Below, in pieces: positions 44,731 through 53,310 of a stretch of 64,000 nt of DNA. Position 1 is the first letter of the stretch; each line of letters starts with the position of its first letter. Both the position numbers and the translations under genes were made by a program. This stretch comes from Ruminococcaceae bacterium R-25. Lineage in GTDB: Bacteria; Bacillota; Clostridia; Saccharofermentanales; Saccharofermentanaceae. The stretch spans positions 372,001 through 436,000 of the forward strand of contig QGFZ01000001.1 in the NCBI GenBank assembly GCA_003149065.1. The letters are read 5' to 3'. Below the pieces are notes generated by a model. The model was not told where the DNA came from. It searched no databases and was given only the letters and a program-made list of their open reading frames with translations.

Positions 44731-45855
44731 TCATTCTTGGTTATTGGTTTTCTTTTTATGTACTCTTCCTAATCTCATTTTTTTCGTTCCGGATACATTG
44801 CCAACTGATATTTTTGTGTGCTTGGATCCTATGGTTTCTTTTGGTGATTCTTTTTCCTGGGGAATGTCAATTATATGGCAAGTTCTGCCATCGACTTTAG
44901 AAACTAGGATATATTGTGTTCCTTTTGGTGTTTTTTGAATGTTATATCCATCGTCTATAAGACTATTAATAACAGCGTGGCCATCACCTTTGTGTTTGCT
45001 TAGATTATGCAAATAGATATCCGCAAGCGTCATCATAAGTTGAACATTGTATCTCTCGTTCACCTTGTTTTCGTAAAGGTAGTAAAGATATTTTTCTGCC
45101 ATATCATAATCTTTTTCAATTTGAATATAATAATCGGCTGCATATTCATATGCTTGTATTATTCCGGCCTTGGCGGCTTCTACTATGAAGGCATAGTATT
45201 CCTTTTCTCCGCCCTCTAATAGCAAACCCTTCGAATAAGATTCGAACAGTAAGTTCCAAACCATCTGTTGGTTATCGCTTTCTAAAATGGTTTTAATATC
45301 CTTTTTTATTTTGTAGTATGTAAGATTAGTTTCGAAGCGTTCTTTATCTATGGTTTTCTCTAATTCTTTGATTTCTTTTGAATATTTTTGTAGGAAGGCT
45401 TGTCTATTTGTATTATCAATAGAGTTGATTTCTTTTTCATCAACCGTCCTAATAAATTCTTTAATATTTCTTAGGAATATAAAGCTTTGTGAATATAGTT
45501 CTGAGTCGTCTTCATTGTCGTTTGCATGACTCATATCGTTTTTGTCATCTTTAATTTTGAGAAATGCATTAATTGTATCTTGTTGAATGGAATTTAAGAG
45601 TTCTTTATTGTGATGAACGATAATAGCGTTGATTATGGTTATATCCATATCATAAACACTATATTCATCTTTGCCTTTTTCTCTCATAATTCTGCGTGTT
45701 GGAATATAAGTATTAGCAAATTGTTTTTTTGTTTCATTCTCAATTACGGTTTCAAGTACGTCTTTCCAATTGTGTACAAGAACTAAACTCAAGAAATCTT
45801 GACAAGCATTTGTTCGGAGCTTCTTGATAGTTGCCATTCTATTTCTGATATCCAT
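44731..45855 (-). CDS. Hypothetical protein with helical-repeat (Sel1/TPR-like) middle region
   Basis: 374 residues, start behind AAGGAAAAAC. Predominantly helical. The segment around residues 215-285 (GGEKEYYAFIVEAAKAGIIQ, AYEYAADYYIQIEKDYDMAE, KYLYYLYENKVNERYNVQLM) has the length and A/Y/Y pattern of Sel1/TPR repeats. The C-terminus is Lys/Arg-rich. I recognise no catalytic motif. AT-rich, in line with transferred DNA, next to a WYL regulator on the same strand. Confidence 0.65.
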   Translation of the reverse strand: MDIRNRMATIKKLRTNACQDFLSLVLVHNWKDVLETVIENETKKQFANTYIPTRRIMREKGKDEYSVYDMDITIINAIIVHHNKELLNSIQQDTINAFLKIKDDKNDMSHANDNEDDSELYSQSFIFLRNIKEFIRTVDEKEINSIDNTNRQAFLQKYSKEIKELEKTIDKERFETNLTYYKIKKDIKTILESDNQQMVWNLLFESYSKGLLLEGGEKEYYAFIVEAAKAGIIQAYEYAADYYIQIEKDYDMAEKYLYYLYENKVNERYNVQLMMTLADIYLHNLSKHKGDGHAVINSLIDDGYNIQKTPKGTQYILVSKVDGRTCHIIDIPQEKESPKETIGSKHTKISVGNVSGTKKMRLGRVHKKKTNNQE

Positions 45856-45972
45856 GAACTGTTTTTCCTTTCATAACGTAGATAATGCTTGATAGTAGTC
45901 TTAGTAATTTATGAAATGTGCTGTGTATCATATATGCGAACAATTATGCTTTATACTGTTATTGTAACACGC

Positions 45973-47052
45973 TTATGTATTTATTTTTCCTAGGGAAATG
46001 TATATGTCGGATGCACTGTTATATTTCGCTGCCATCCATTTTTGTGTTTCGTTTGGTGAAATTATAAGTGCTTCCTTCCCAAATGCGAAAAAATAATTCT
46101 GTATTTGTCGTTCTGTAGCAGTGATTTTCATAGTAAAGGTGTCATCCTGGTTTTTAATTAAAGGTTCATCATAAATTGGTCTCTGAGAGTATTTATAGTC
46201 ATATAAGATCATTCCCTTTTTTGTAAGTCTTATCGTGAACTGCGTCGGTGTTCCTAATAGATAGGGAATACCACTTTCTTTTATTCTGTCATTAATTCTT
46301 CTTATTTCGATTTTGGATATCTTTCCGCTGCCAATAGAGCGACCTTTTGGTTTAATATCGGCTATTCGAGATAGTCGCAATGAAGCGATAATATAATCAG
46401 AGGTTCCTTCTTCTGCTGAAAGACCGATCAAATAATGATAATTTGTTTCATACTCTTCAGATAACCGATATGGCTTAAAATAAGATTTTCTTCCATCTTT
46501 CATAGTTATTAACAGAATTCTTTTTTCACTGTCGGCAGCGGAAATATACCTTTCGAGCTCTTCAATTCGCTCTTTGTAAAATATGCTTTCTCTTTCGAAG
46601 TATGTCTTTCTTGCATATTCCTCAATGATCGATTTTATATACTCACCTTGAGATAAGTTGTATTTATCTCCAAACCATTCAGATTCGGTGGGATAAAGCT
46701 TATTATGTAATTTTACGTTGAGCTTGATTTTGAGCGTTACGTTTTTGGGGTATTTATTTAATGTGTTCAAAACATGAAATTTGTGCGCAGATGCAATTTT
46801 CTTTATTATTTTTATTTCTGCTTCTGTCGGTTTGCTGGTATATGTGGATAATTCAGTTTTGATTCGTTCTTCTTCGATTAATGCTAGTTCATCAAATGAG
46901 TCGACGCTTGAGTTTTCTATAATAGTATTTATGAATCCAGAATTATTAAGGGTTCCGAGAAAGTTGAGAGAATCACTTCTTACGATATCAAATGCGTATT
47001 GGCTTAAATTTACATGTTGTCTTCCGGTTGGGCTAATTGGTTTTTGTCTCAT
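45973..47052 (-). CDS. Ribbon-helix-helix plus WYL-domain transcriptional regulator
   Basis: 359 residues. The N-terminus (QHVNLSQYAFDIVRSDSLNF) fits a ribbon-helix-helix; the middle has a second RHH/coiled segment (LSQGEYIKSIIEEYARKTYF), and residues 180-250 form a WYL-type ligand domain (LITMKDGRKSYFKPYRLSEE, NYHYLIGLSAEEG, IASLRLSRIADIK). WYL regulators with RHH domains are found next to CRISPR type VI and other defence loci of Clostridia and sense nucleic acids or nucleotides. The gene is divergent from the FtsH-like operon with a 182-base shared region, so it likely controls it. Confidence 0.75.
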   Translation of the reverse strand: MRQKPISPTGRQHVNLSQYAFDIVRSDSLNFLGTLNNSGFINTIIENSSVDSFDELALIEEERIKTELSTYTSKPTEAEIKIIKKIASAHKFHVLNTLNKYPKNVTLKIKLNVKLHNKLYPTESEWFGDKYNLSQGEYIKSIIEEYARKTYFERESIFYKERIEELERYISAADSEKRILLITMKDGRKSYFKPYRLSEEYETNYHYLIGLSAEEGTSDYIIASLRLSRIADIKPKGRSIGSGKISKIEIRRINDRIKESGIPYLLGTPTQFTIRLTKKGMILYDYKYSQRPIYDEPLIKNQDDTFTMKITATERQIQNYFFAFGKEALIISPNETQKWMAAKYNSASDIYISLGKINT

Positions 47053-47234
47053 AATTGTACTCCGTTCTCTTTATGTGTACCAATTATATCAAAAAAATAG
47101 GAAATAGTGCTAAAAAGGGAACTAAATATCTTTTAGAGTGTACATTTTTAAGTTCACTTATCTGGATTATCATTTGGGCAAGAAACAAGAACGGATCTTG
47201 TTAAAAGCTTAAAAGGAATAAGGAGGAACCCAAA

Positions 47235-47666
47235 ATGATGATCCCGATTAATGTAGTAGCAGACATTCTCAAGCAGGCATTGGACTTTACTAACAACGTT
47301 GTAAGTAAGTTTGATGATGAAAAGTACGCAAGTGCTGTGATGAAGATTTATGGTCATGAACCGGATTACAGTGAGCTTGATACTCTCTCTAAGGCAATCG
47401 AAAACGCAACTGATATCTCGATTAAAGAGAAGAGCGATCTTTTGATGGCTGTAGCAGATAAGCGTAGTGAGCTTCGAGAGAAAGAGATTGAATACAAGAA
47501 AGAGTGTGCCAAGGTCATAAATAAGGGCTTTGAGAAGAAGTGTAAATTTGCACTTAAGCTGGCTCTTGGTGTTATGTCAGGTGGAATATCGCTTCTGCCA
47601 GATTTATATCATTTGGTAAAAAGCAGCTCAGAAGACGCGCTCATTATCGAATCAGCGTCAAAGTAA
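47235..47666 (+). CDS. Hypothetical helical protein, first gene of the FtsH-like operon
   Basis: 143 residues behind AAGGAGGAACC. Almost entirely helical (NVVADILKQALDFTNNVVSK, DLLMAVADKRSELREKEIEY) with a short hydrophobic stretch near the C-terminus (FALKLALGVMSGGISLLPDL). No signal peptide and no family recognised. A hairpin terminator separates it from the next gene, so it may be expressed in excess of the rest. Confidence 0.7.
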   Translation: MMIPINVVADILKQALDFTNNVVSKFDDEKYASAVMKIYGHEPDYSELDTLSKAIENATDISIKEKSDLLMAVADKRSELREKEIEYKKECAKVINKGFEKKCKFALKLALGVMSGGISLLPDLYHLVKSSSEDALIIESASK

Positions 47667-47696
47667 GACATAACAACGCAAGCATGGAATCTGTAT

Positions 47697-47732
47697 AGCC
47701 GGACGAGGAGGAGTATTCCTGTCCGGCTTTGA
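47697..47732 (+). terminator. Hairpin between the first and second genes of the FtsH-like operon
   Basis: AGCCGGAC (47697-47704) pairs with GTCCGGCT (47721-47728) followed by TTGATT. A weak T run suggests partial read-through. Confidence 0.6.
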
Positions 47733-47757
47733 TTACTCGATTTGTAGGAGGTCCACT

Positions 47758-48180
47758 ATGGATAACGATGCTAAAACGGAGATGCTTATAAGCAACGTTG
47801 ATAAGGATGATGTGAAGAAACTCGATGCACTAGAAGAGCAACCTCAAAAGTGTGATCCGGAGTCTGAACATAAAGAATTTTCAATCTATACGCATTTTAT
47901 GATGAGAATGTGTCTTCTTAGCGCAGGTCAGCTGATCTTCATCATTGCATTTCTCGAGGCTATGAAGATTACCGGCTTTGATGCTACTAAATTGATATTG
48001 CTTGAGATATGCCTGCTTGTTCTGTTGGTGTTCATAGTAGGTGTATCAGTCGCTCTTACTCGGATGAGACATGAGGGTAGGGCTAAAGACGCTATTTCAG
48101 TACTGCTATATTTTGCCGCTTTGATTGTGATGGTGTCATTCCTGCTTGTATGGGCGTTTTTTAAGGCAACTCCTGTTTAA
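47758..48180 (+). CDS. Small three-TM membrane protein paired with the FtsH-like protease
   Basis: 140 residues behind GTAGGAGG. The N-terminal 50 residues are charged and cytoplasmic. Three hydrophobic segments follow (CLLSAGQLIFIIAFLEAM, ILLEICLLVLLVFIVGVSVA, ISVLLYFAALIVMVSFLLVW). The stop codon lies 18 bases before the FtsH-like gene. Since that protease lacks its own membrane helices, this protein is a natural candidate for its membrane anchor; this is inference. Confidence 0.7.
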   Translation: MDNDAKTEMLISNVDKDDVKKLDALEEQPQKCDPESEHKEFSIYTHFMMRMCLLSAGQLIFIIAFLEAMKITGFDATKLILLEICLLVLLVFIVGVSVALTRMRHEGRAKDAISVLLYFAALIVMVSFLLVWAFFKATPV

Positions 48181-48198
48181 CAGAAAGGGGTATATAAA

Positions 48199-49464
48199 AT
48201 GAGTGAAATGGATAAAGTAATCGGTTACGAAGAGATCAAGACAGAGCTTAATAGGATTGTCGATATGATCAATAATCCAGCGAAATACCATGAGCTAGGG
48301 GTATCTACTCCCAAGGGAATTCTTCTAGACGGAGAACCCGGAATAGGTAAAACCCTTATGGCTAAGTCATTTATAAAGGATTCTGGTCTGAAGTCATATG
48401 TAATAAGAAAGGACCGACCTGATGGAGAGTTCGTTGACTATATACGTGATACCTTTAATAGGGCCGCAGAGGAGGCTCCTTCGATTATTCTTCTGGATGA
48501 TCTTGATAAATTTGCCAATGAAGATAAAACCCGTCTAGATGCTGAGGAGTATGTAGCTGTCCAAGCCTGTATCGATAACGCTAAGGAGCTTGATGTGTTC
48601 GTTATTGCTACAAGCAACGATTGTAGTAAACTACCCCGCTCTCTCGTAAGAGCCGGACGCTTTGATAAGCGTTTTTACATGCCGCTACCCAAGTTAGGGG
48701 ATGCAAAAAAGATCATTGAATTCTACCTTAAGGATAAGAAGGTGGGAGACGATATTGATGTTGAGGAGATTGCAAGGATTCTCGACGGGCATTCCTGTGC
48801 CGACCTCGAGACGGTGATAAATGAGGCTGGTATTTACGCTGGCTTTGAAAACAGACTTCAGATCAATCAGGAGGATATTAAAAGGGCTTTTATAAGCAAG
48901 CTTTTTAATGGATATGCTTCCGCAGATAGCGATCCGATGAGTGCCAGAAGAATTGCGGTCCATGAGGCCGGCCATGCAGTAATCTCGGAACTGTTTTGTC
49001 CCGGGGAGGTAGCGTTTATTTCAATCGAGGCAAAAGCGTTTGGCATGAAAGGCATTGTCCGAATGCATGAAGAAGAGCATTTTGGGGAAGACTTCAACAA
49101 TATAGAAATAGATATCATGACGCTTCTTGCCGGAAAGGCAGCTACGGAACTGATACTTAACGAGATTGATATGGGTGCAGTTGGAGATCTTTGCTGTGCC
49201 GGTGAGAAAATGTCAATGTTGCTGGATTGTACCGCTGCATACGACTTTTATTCTCAACCGAATCGGGAAGCACCATCGAAGAATACTGCTGATCATCTGG
49301 ATACCGTAAAGGGAGCCGAGTTGTCGCGTTGTTATATTAAAACTAAGCAGTTACTTGGTAAAAACAGAGCTTTTCTTGAAGCTCTTATCGAAGCAATCTT
49401 AGAAAAAGGGACAATCACGTATAAAGATATTGCTCCAATCCGTGAAAAACACTCTGTTGCATAG
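48199..49464 (+). CDS. FtsH-like AAA+ ATPase with M41 peptidase domain, lacking membrane helices
   Basis: 421 residues, against 600-700 for FtsH. AAA domain: Walker A GEPGIGKT (residues 45-52), Walker B IILLDD (96-101, Asp in place of the usual second Glu), sensor 1 ATSND, and arginine finger region RAGRFDKRF as in FtsH. Peptidase domain: zinc motif AVHEAGHAVISELF (HEAGH at 255-259) and the third ligand Asp in GAVGDLCCAG (about 330). The N-terminal transmembrane pair of FtsH is absent. It sits after a three-TM gene. Possible defence or quality-control protease; the substrate is unknown. Confidence 0.85.
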   Translation: MSEMDKVIGYEEIKTELNRIVDMINNPAKYHELGVSTPKGILLDGEPGIGKTLMAKSFIKDSGLKSYVIRKDRPDGEFVDYIRDTFNRAAEEAPSIILLDDLDKFANEDKTRLDAEEYVAVQACIDNAKELDVFVIATSNDCSKLPRSLVRAGRFDKRFYMPLPKLGDAKKIIEFYLKDKKVGDDIDVEEIARILDGHSCADLETVINEAGIYAGFENRLQINQEDIKRAFISKLFNGYASADSDPMSARRIAVHEAGHAVISELFCPGEVAFISIEAKAFGMKGIVRMHEEEHFGEDFNNIEIDIMTLLAGKAATELILNEIDMGAVGDLCCAGEKMSMLLDCTAAYDFYSQPNREAPSKNTADHLDTVKGAELSRCYIKTKQLLGKNRAFLEALIEAILEKGTITYKDIAPIREKHSVA

Positions 49465-49505
49465 AAGTATGAGCAAGTTTTCTAACCATTGAAAGGAGAT
49501 AGAAT

Positions 49506-50192
49506 ATGGAAAACAAGAGCCCTGAGGACTTAATTATTGAAGAATTAAACAAAATAGAAAAACCTGATCCTAATATTGCCATTGATGACGTAAGAGAAAA
49601 CTTTATGCAATTTCGCGATGCATATTGTGATGGCGTCTCGATGATGGTGCGTCGGTACTGGAGGTATGTTGAACACTTGGACAGTACACATGATGACTTT
49701 GTCAAGAACATTAAAAATGACACGCAAAAATATCTGTATGACTATTATATCGGAGAGATAAAATCTACACTTCAATATAAATTGTTAGAGCTTACATCTG
49801 ATTATGTGAAGGAGATCAGAAAAGCTGTTCCTGAATTTACTAAGACATATTCTATAGAAGCTAAAGAAGCGGTTATTCGTGTTATCGATCATGAAAGTGT
49901 CATGCTACATTTTGAAGAGGTGGAAATAGAGGAGTTTAAGGGAATACCATTCCATTATTTCGAAGGGGGTATAAGACCGACTAGTTTATATATAAGATCC
50001 TACATCAGGGTTTTGAAAGGCAATGATAAAAGAATGGGAGTATTTGAGCGCCAGTGCATATATGAACCGGCTATGCAATATTATGATCAGATAGAAAACT
50101 GGGCAGATAATCTCTACAATCGAATTGTGGAAATACTGTCAAGGGATTTGAGAATTAGGACTGATAAAAGAAACGCTGAAGGCAGCAAATAA
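49506..50192 (+). CDS. Hypothetical protein downstream of the FtsH-like protease
   Basis: 228 residues behind GAAAGGAG. Helical, acidic N-terminus (SPEDLIIEELNKIEKPDPNI), many Tyr and Arg residues, no transmembrane segment. No recognised motif. It lies 41 bases after the protease gene and in the same direction, so it may be a substrate, adaptor or effector of the same operon. Confidence 0.65.
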   Translation: MENKSPEDLIIEELNKIEKPDPNIAIDDVRENFMQFRDAYCDGVSMMVRRYWRYVEHLDSTHDDFVKNIKNDTQKYLYDYYIGEIKSTLQYKLLELTSDYVKEIRKAVPEFTKTYSIEAKEAVIRVIDHESVMLHFEEVEIEEFKGIPFHYFEGGIRPTSLYIRSYIRVLKGNDKRMGVFERQCIYEPAMQYYDQIENWADNLYNRIVEILSRDLRIRTDKRNAEGSK

Positions 50193-50248
50193 TTGATGTC
50201 CAAAGGAGGCTTATACATATATATATAACAAATGAATGGGAGTGCTAT

Positions 50249-50431
50249 GTGAAGCAGAACTATTACCATAATGAATTTAGGCTTGAAGTTGATGAGGTAG
50301 TTAAGTATAAGTACAACCATTATAAGGCCTTTGACGGGCACGAAAGCGAGTGGATAGAAACCGAAACCCAAGTCGCTTCATGGGAATTAGAAGATCCTGA
50401 TATGCCTGATTGGCTAAGAGCTAAGCTGTGA
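50249..50431 (+). CDS. Small hypothetical protein (60 residues)
   Basis: GTG start with GGGAG six bases upstream. Acidic and aromatic (YKYNHYKAFDGHESEWIETE). The good ribosome binding site supports translation. No family recognised. It follows the FtsH-like operon and could be its last member. Confidence 0.5.
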   Translation: MKQNYYHNEFRLEVDEVVKYKYNHYKAFDGHESEWIETETQVASWELEDPDMPDWLRAKL

Positions 50432-50652
50432 TATAAACTCTGCACACTCTGCGTGCGTCAGTCCCATTAATGGAGCTATGAACCTGATACTATTTAATCA
50501 TGTAAGGTATCAAGATTTTAATAAATATTGTATGGGCATGAAAGAGAATTAACAATAAAAGGTCATAGATGGAAATGTTCCGTAAGCGCAAGTATAAGAT
50601 TCGATGATTTTGGAAGGTTTAATCGTTTTTAAGGGCAAGTGAGGTGGATAGA

Positions 50653-51537
50653 ATGAATAATCTGCTAGGATTTGAGAGGATAATTAACCGTTGTCCTGTT
50701 GTTGATTGTATGGATTACTCACAATATCCTCTGGCGTCTGATGATGAGTTGATTCAGATGGAAAAAGCATCGTGCCGAAGCCATTCTAATTATGTGTTTG
50801 TGTTTGTTCGAGCAGGGGAGAATGCTGCTCCGTATGTTGAGGTTTATGTGTGGGATCCGCAGCTGTATGAACGAGATTATATACGATTCATAATATGCGA
50901 AGGGATGTGTCTTACAGAAGATCTTGAAGGAGAGTTTATTGGGTATACAAAGTTTAAAAGACTCCAGATACCTCTGACGGTTATGCAGAAATTCAATGCT
51001 GACATTATCAGATTTTTTCCTCAATGGAATTTTCGTGAGTATGAAGTCTGTGACATAGGTGAAGCGCTAGAGCATATCTATTATGCCAGCCACAATTCGG
51101 GCCCCAAAGAAGTCTTGTATAAAGCTGGCTTGAGTAATATTGCTTATAATCTGCATGAGTTTGAATCTTATAATGCTATCGGAACCACACCAGGAGAGAT
51201 CATAGGGCAAGATATACCAATGAGGTTGTTGCAGATAATGAATCAGCCGAATCTTATACCATACTTTTATGATGAAGAATCGATAATCCATAGCATCAAG
51301 ATATACTCTTGTTTCTCTGAATTTATAGGCGACAGATATCTTTCGCTGGGTCAGTGGATATATCTAGAAGCGTTATTTATTCAGCGCAAGTTAGATAAAG
51401 AAGACTTTAGCTGTAAGATATTCAATAACCTTAGTTTTCTGAACAAGAGCAAAGAAGAATGCTGGATGATAATAGACTTTATGTTCAGTTTTCTTGATGC
51501 GCTTGAGTATTACGGAATGAATATTCAGGATCTGTGA
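50653..51537 (+). CDS. Hypothetical cytoplasmic protein, unknown
   Basis: 294 residues from the ATG at 50653; an in-frame GTG nine bases earlier lies inside the GAGGTGG ribosome binding site. No transmembrane segments. The sequence is rich in Tyr, Phe and Asp (FVFVRAGENAAPYVEVYVWD, DIPMRLLQIMNQPNLIPYFY) and looks globular. No known motif. The stretch 50,432-50,640 before it holds no supported gene, only a 24-codon frame without a ribosome binding site. Confidence 0.65.
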   Translation: MNNLLGFERIINRCPVVDCMDYSQYPLASDDELIQMEKASCRSHSNYVFVFVRAGENAAPYVEVYVWDPQLYERDYIRFIICEGMCLTEDLEGEFIGYTKFKRLQIPLTVMQKFNADIIRFFPQWNFREYEVCDIGEALEHIYYASHNSGPKEVLYKAGLSNIAYNLHEFESYNAIGTTPGEIIGQDIPMRLLQIMNQPNLIPYFYDEESIIHSIKIYSCFSEFIGDRYLSLGQWIYLEALFIQRKLDKEDFSCKIFNNLSFLNKSKEECWMIIDFMFSFLDALEYYGMNIQDL

Positions 51538-51566
51538 TAATATGCAAGAAAAAGATAGGTGATTCT

Positions 51567-51677
51567 ATGAACGAAGAATACAAGCAGTATGATACTGTCG
51601 CTGACAGTGAAGTGATCGAAGCAGCAACGAAGTTGATGGACGAATTCGATGAGGCATTTAAGGAGCTTGCAAAATGA
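51567..51677 (+). CDS. Short antitoxin-like peptide (36 residues) for the Doc toxin
   Basis: ATG at 51567, six bases after AGGTG, stop at 51675-51677 overlapping the doc start (ATGA). The peptide begins MNEEYKQYDTVADSEVIEAA and ends with a helix (KLMDEFDEAFKELAK). Its position and amphipathic helix match the C-terminal neutralising part of Phd-type antitoxins, but no DNA-binding domain is present. It is shorter than most automatic gene callers accept. Confidence 0.7.
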   Translation: MNEEYKQYDTVADSEVIEAATKLMDEFDEAFKELAK

Positions 51678-52063
51678 CAGGACTTACCAGAGACCAGATT
51701 ATATTGCTGCACAATGCGATCTATGAGCGTTATGGTGGGGACCATGGCGTGCTTAATGAGGGCATGCTTGATTCTGCTCTTCAGGCTCCGTTCCAGACTT
51801 TTGGAGGTGAAGAACTGATCTCTGATACGAAGGAGAAGATCGTCAGGCTTGCTTTCGGGCTCATCAAGAATCACGCATTCAGAGATGGGAACAAGCGTAT
51901 CGGAGCGCTTGTCCTGCTTACATTGCTTGAACTTAACGGATATCCCGTGAAGGCTACTAATGCTGAGTTTGCGGACATCGTTATGGGTGTTGCCGCAAGC
52001 GAGAAGGATGAGAAAGATCTGTTGGAATGGGTAGTATGCCATATCCAGAACATAGGAGCTTAA
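51674..52063 (+). CDS. Doc/Fic-family toxin
   Basis: 129 residues. The Fic motif of Doc, HAFRDGNKRIG (residues 67-77), is intact, with the GVLNEGMLDSALQAP N-terminal region typical of the death-on-curing family. Doc phosphorylates elongation factor Tu and stops translation; other Fic enzymes AMPylate targets. The gene overlaps the short antitoxin by four bases, so toxin synthesis depends on antitoxin translation. Confidence 0.9.
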   Translation: MTGLTRDQIILLHNAIYERYGGDHGVLNEGMLDSALQAPFQTFGGEELISDTKEKIVRLAFGLIKNHAFRDGNKRIGALVLLTLLELNGYPVKATNAEFADIVMGVAASEKDEKDLLEWVVCHIQNIGA

Positions 52064-52089
52064 AGTGAATTATGAAAATCCTTCTATGA

Positions 52090-52181
52090 TATAATCAAAT
52101 CAAAGAAGAAGGATTATTCCTCTTCGACCGACACAACGGACGGATCCCTAGGCTGCACGACATCTTGGGGATCTCTTTTTT
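52090..52181 (+). ncRNA. Structured RNA-like element, copy 1, downstream of the Doc toxin gene
   Basis: Shares with the 55,300 element a TATAAT at the start (52090), a stem GAAGAnGG/CCTCTTC with a bulged base, a GGATCC-containing long stem closing a loop with TGCACnACAT, and nearly identical spacing (TATAAT to CCTCTTC 29 bases, TATAAT to TGCAC 64 bases in both). GATCCC pairs with GGGATC and the copy ends in a run of Ts. The TATAAT could be its own promoter. No known RNA family is recognised. An alternative is a composite transcription terminator. Confidence 0.65.
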
Positions 52182-52392
52182 GTTAAGGAAAATTTATAAT
52201 CGAATGCACTCTGTTTTTTCTGCCATTTTTAATTATTTTATAGAGATGATATGGAATATAAACATGTTTTATTGGGCGCCTAAGTATTAGAGGCAATGTG
52301 TAATGGTCTGAAATGAAGAAAATATTGGATAATAACGCTGATTTTCACTAAAAATTATGAGGCTCAGAAGCTATATAACAGCGCTATAGTGT

Positions 52393-53295
52393 TTATTGGT
52401 TCTTTTCTAATATTTGAGAGTAAGCCTTGTCGTAGGATGAGTTTTCGTTGCACAATCCCAATTTAATTGCATGTAAAAGTAGTGCCTTTTTCTTTTGTTC
52501 TTGTCTCTTTTTCTCTTTTCCTTCTTGTGGTTTATTACTGTTTAGTATATGAGCAATATCTAATTCGTATCCAATTTCCCATAAATATGAATCCACGCAG
52601 TTCATTGGAGGATACATGTCGCCCAAAGGACTAACAAACTCGTTTGCGTTATCTATTGCAAGATAAGCTAAAGCCTTAAATGTGGAACCATTATTGCTCT
52701 CAATGTTTTGGGTGAGCCGGTATTTGTTAATTGTTCTTCCACAACTTGATATATACGCTGCAATGCCAGCCTTTAGAAACCTATCGAAAGCAGGAACGCA
52801 TCCTAATGTGCCCATAAGTATTTTAGTAATTAACGTGTCGGTGGGAAGATCGTTGCTATTGTCAACGCTACCGTAAGACTCTTTTATTCTCTGATAAAGA
52901 CCTTTGTTATTACTGTCATTTGAGAACAGTAACTCAGATGCACTTGTAATATTATCCTTGCTCGGTTTGTAATCCCATAAGATTTCGTATTTATTATCCA
53001 AAATGCATTTTATAGCTTCTATATGAGCCTTATAGTCCCGCTGTAGCAGAAATGATGAGCCTCTATACATTCCCCAGCTGGCTAAATAAAAAGCTAAGTG
53101 AAGAGATAAATATTCAATAATCTGTTTCTTTGAATTATCATCAGTGCTATTTTGGTATTTATTTTTCTTTTCTAAGAAAGCCTGATGACACCACTCCCAT
53201 GATTTGTATCTCGTATTAGGACCACCTTCAGTAGTGTTGTCAATTTGGCTGTAATATCTGTTAATCTTGCTGGTAATGCTTTTGATGTTTTCCAT
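52393..53295 (-). CDS. Hypothetical protein, no recognised motif
   Basis: 300 residues from the ATG at 53295, preceded by AGAGG. Helical protein with a conserved-looking stretch EWCHQAFLEKKNK and HLAFYLASWGMYRGSSFLLQ, then PAFDRFLKAGIAAYISSCGR. The C-terminus is Lys/Glu-rich. No membrane segment or catalytic signature that I can identify. It lies 16 bases after the DUF2779 gene on the same strand, so the two form an operon. Confidence 0.65.
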   Translation of the reverse strand: MENIKSITSKINRYYSQIDNTTEGGPNTRYKSWEWCHQAFLEKKNKYQNSTDDNSKKQIIEYLSLHLAFYLASWGMYRGSSFLLQRDYKAHIEAIKCILDNKYEILWDYKPSKDNITSASELLFSNDSNNKGLYQRIKESYGSVDNSNDLPTDTLITKILMGTLGCVPAFDRFLKAGIAAYISSCGRTINKYRLTQNIESNNGSTFKALAYLAIDNANEFVSPLGDMYPPMNCVDSYLWEIGYELDIAHILNSNKPQEGKEKKRQEQKKKALLLHAIKLGLCNENSSYDKAYSQILEKNQ

Positions 53296-53310
53296 TATCA
53301 AGGCCTCTTA

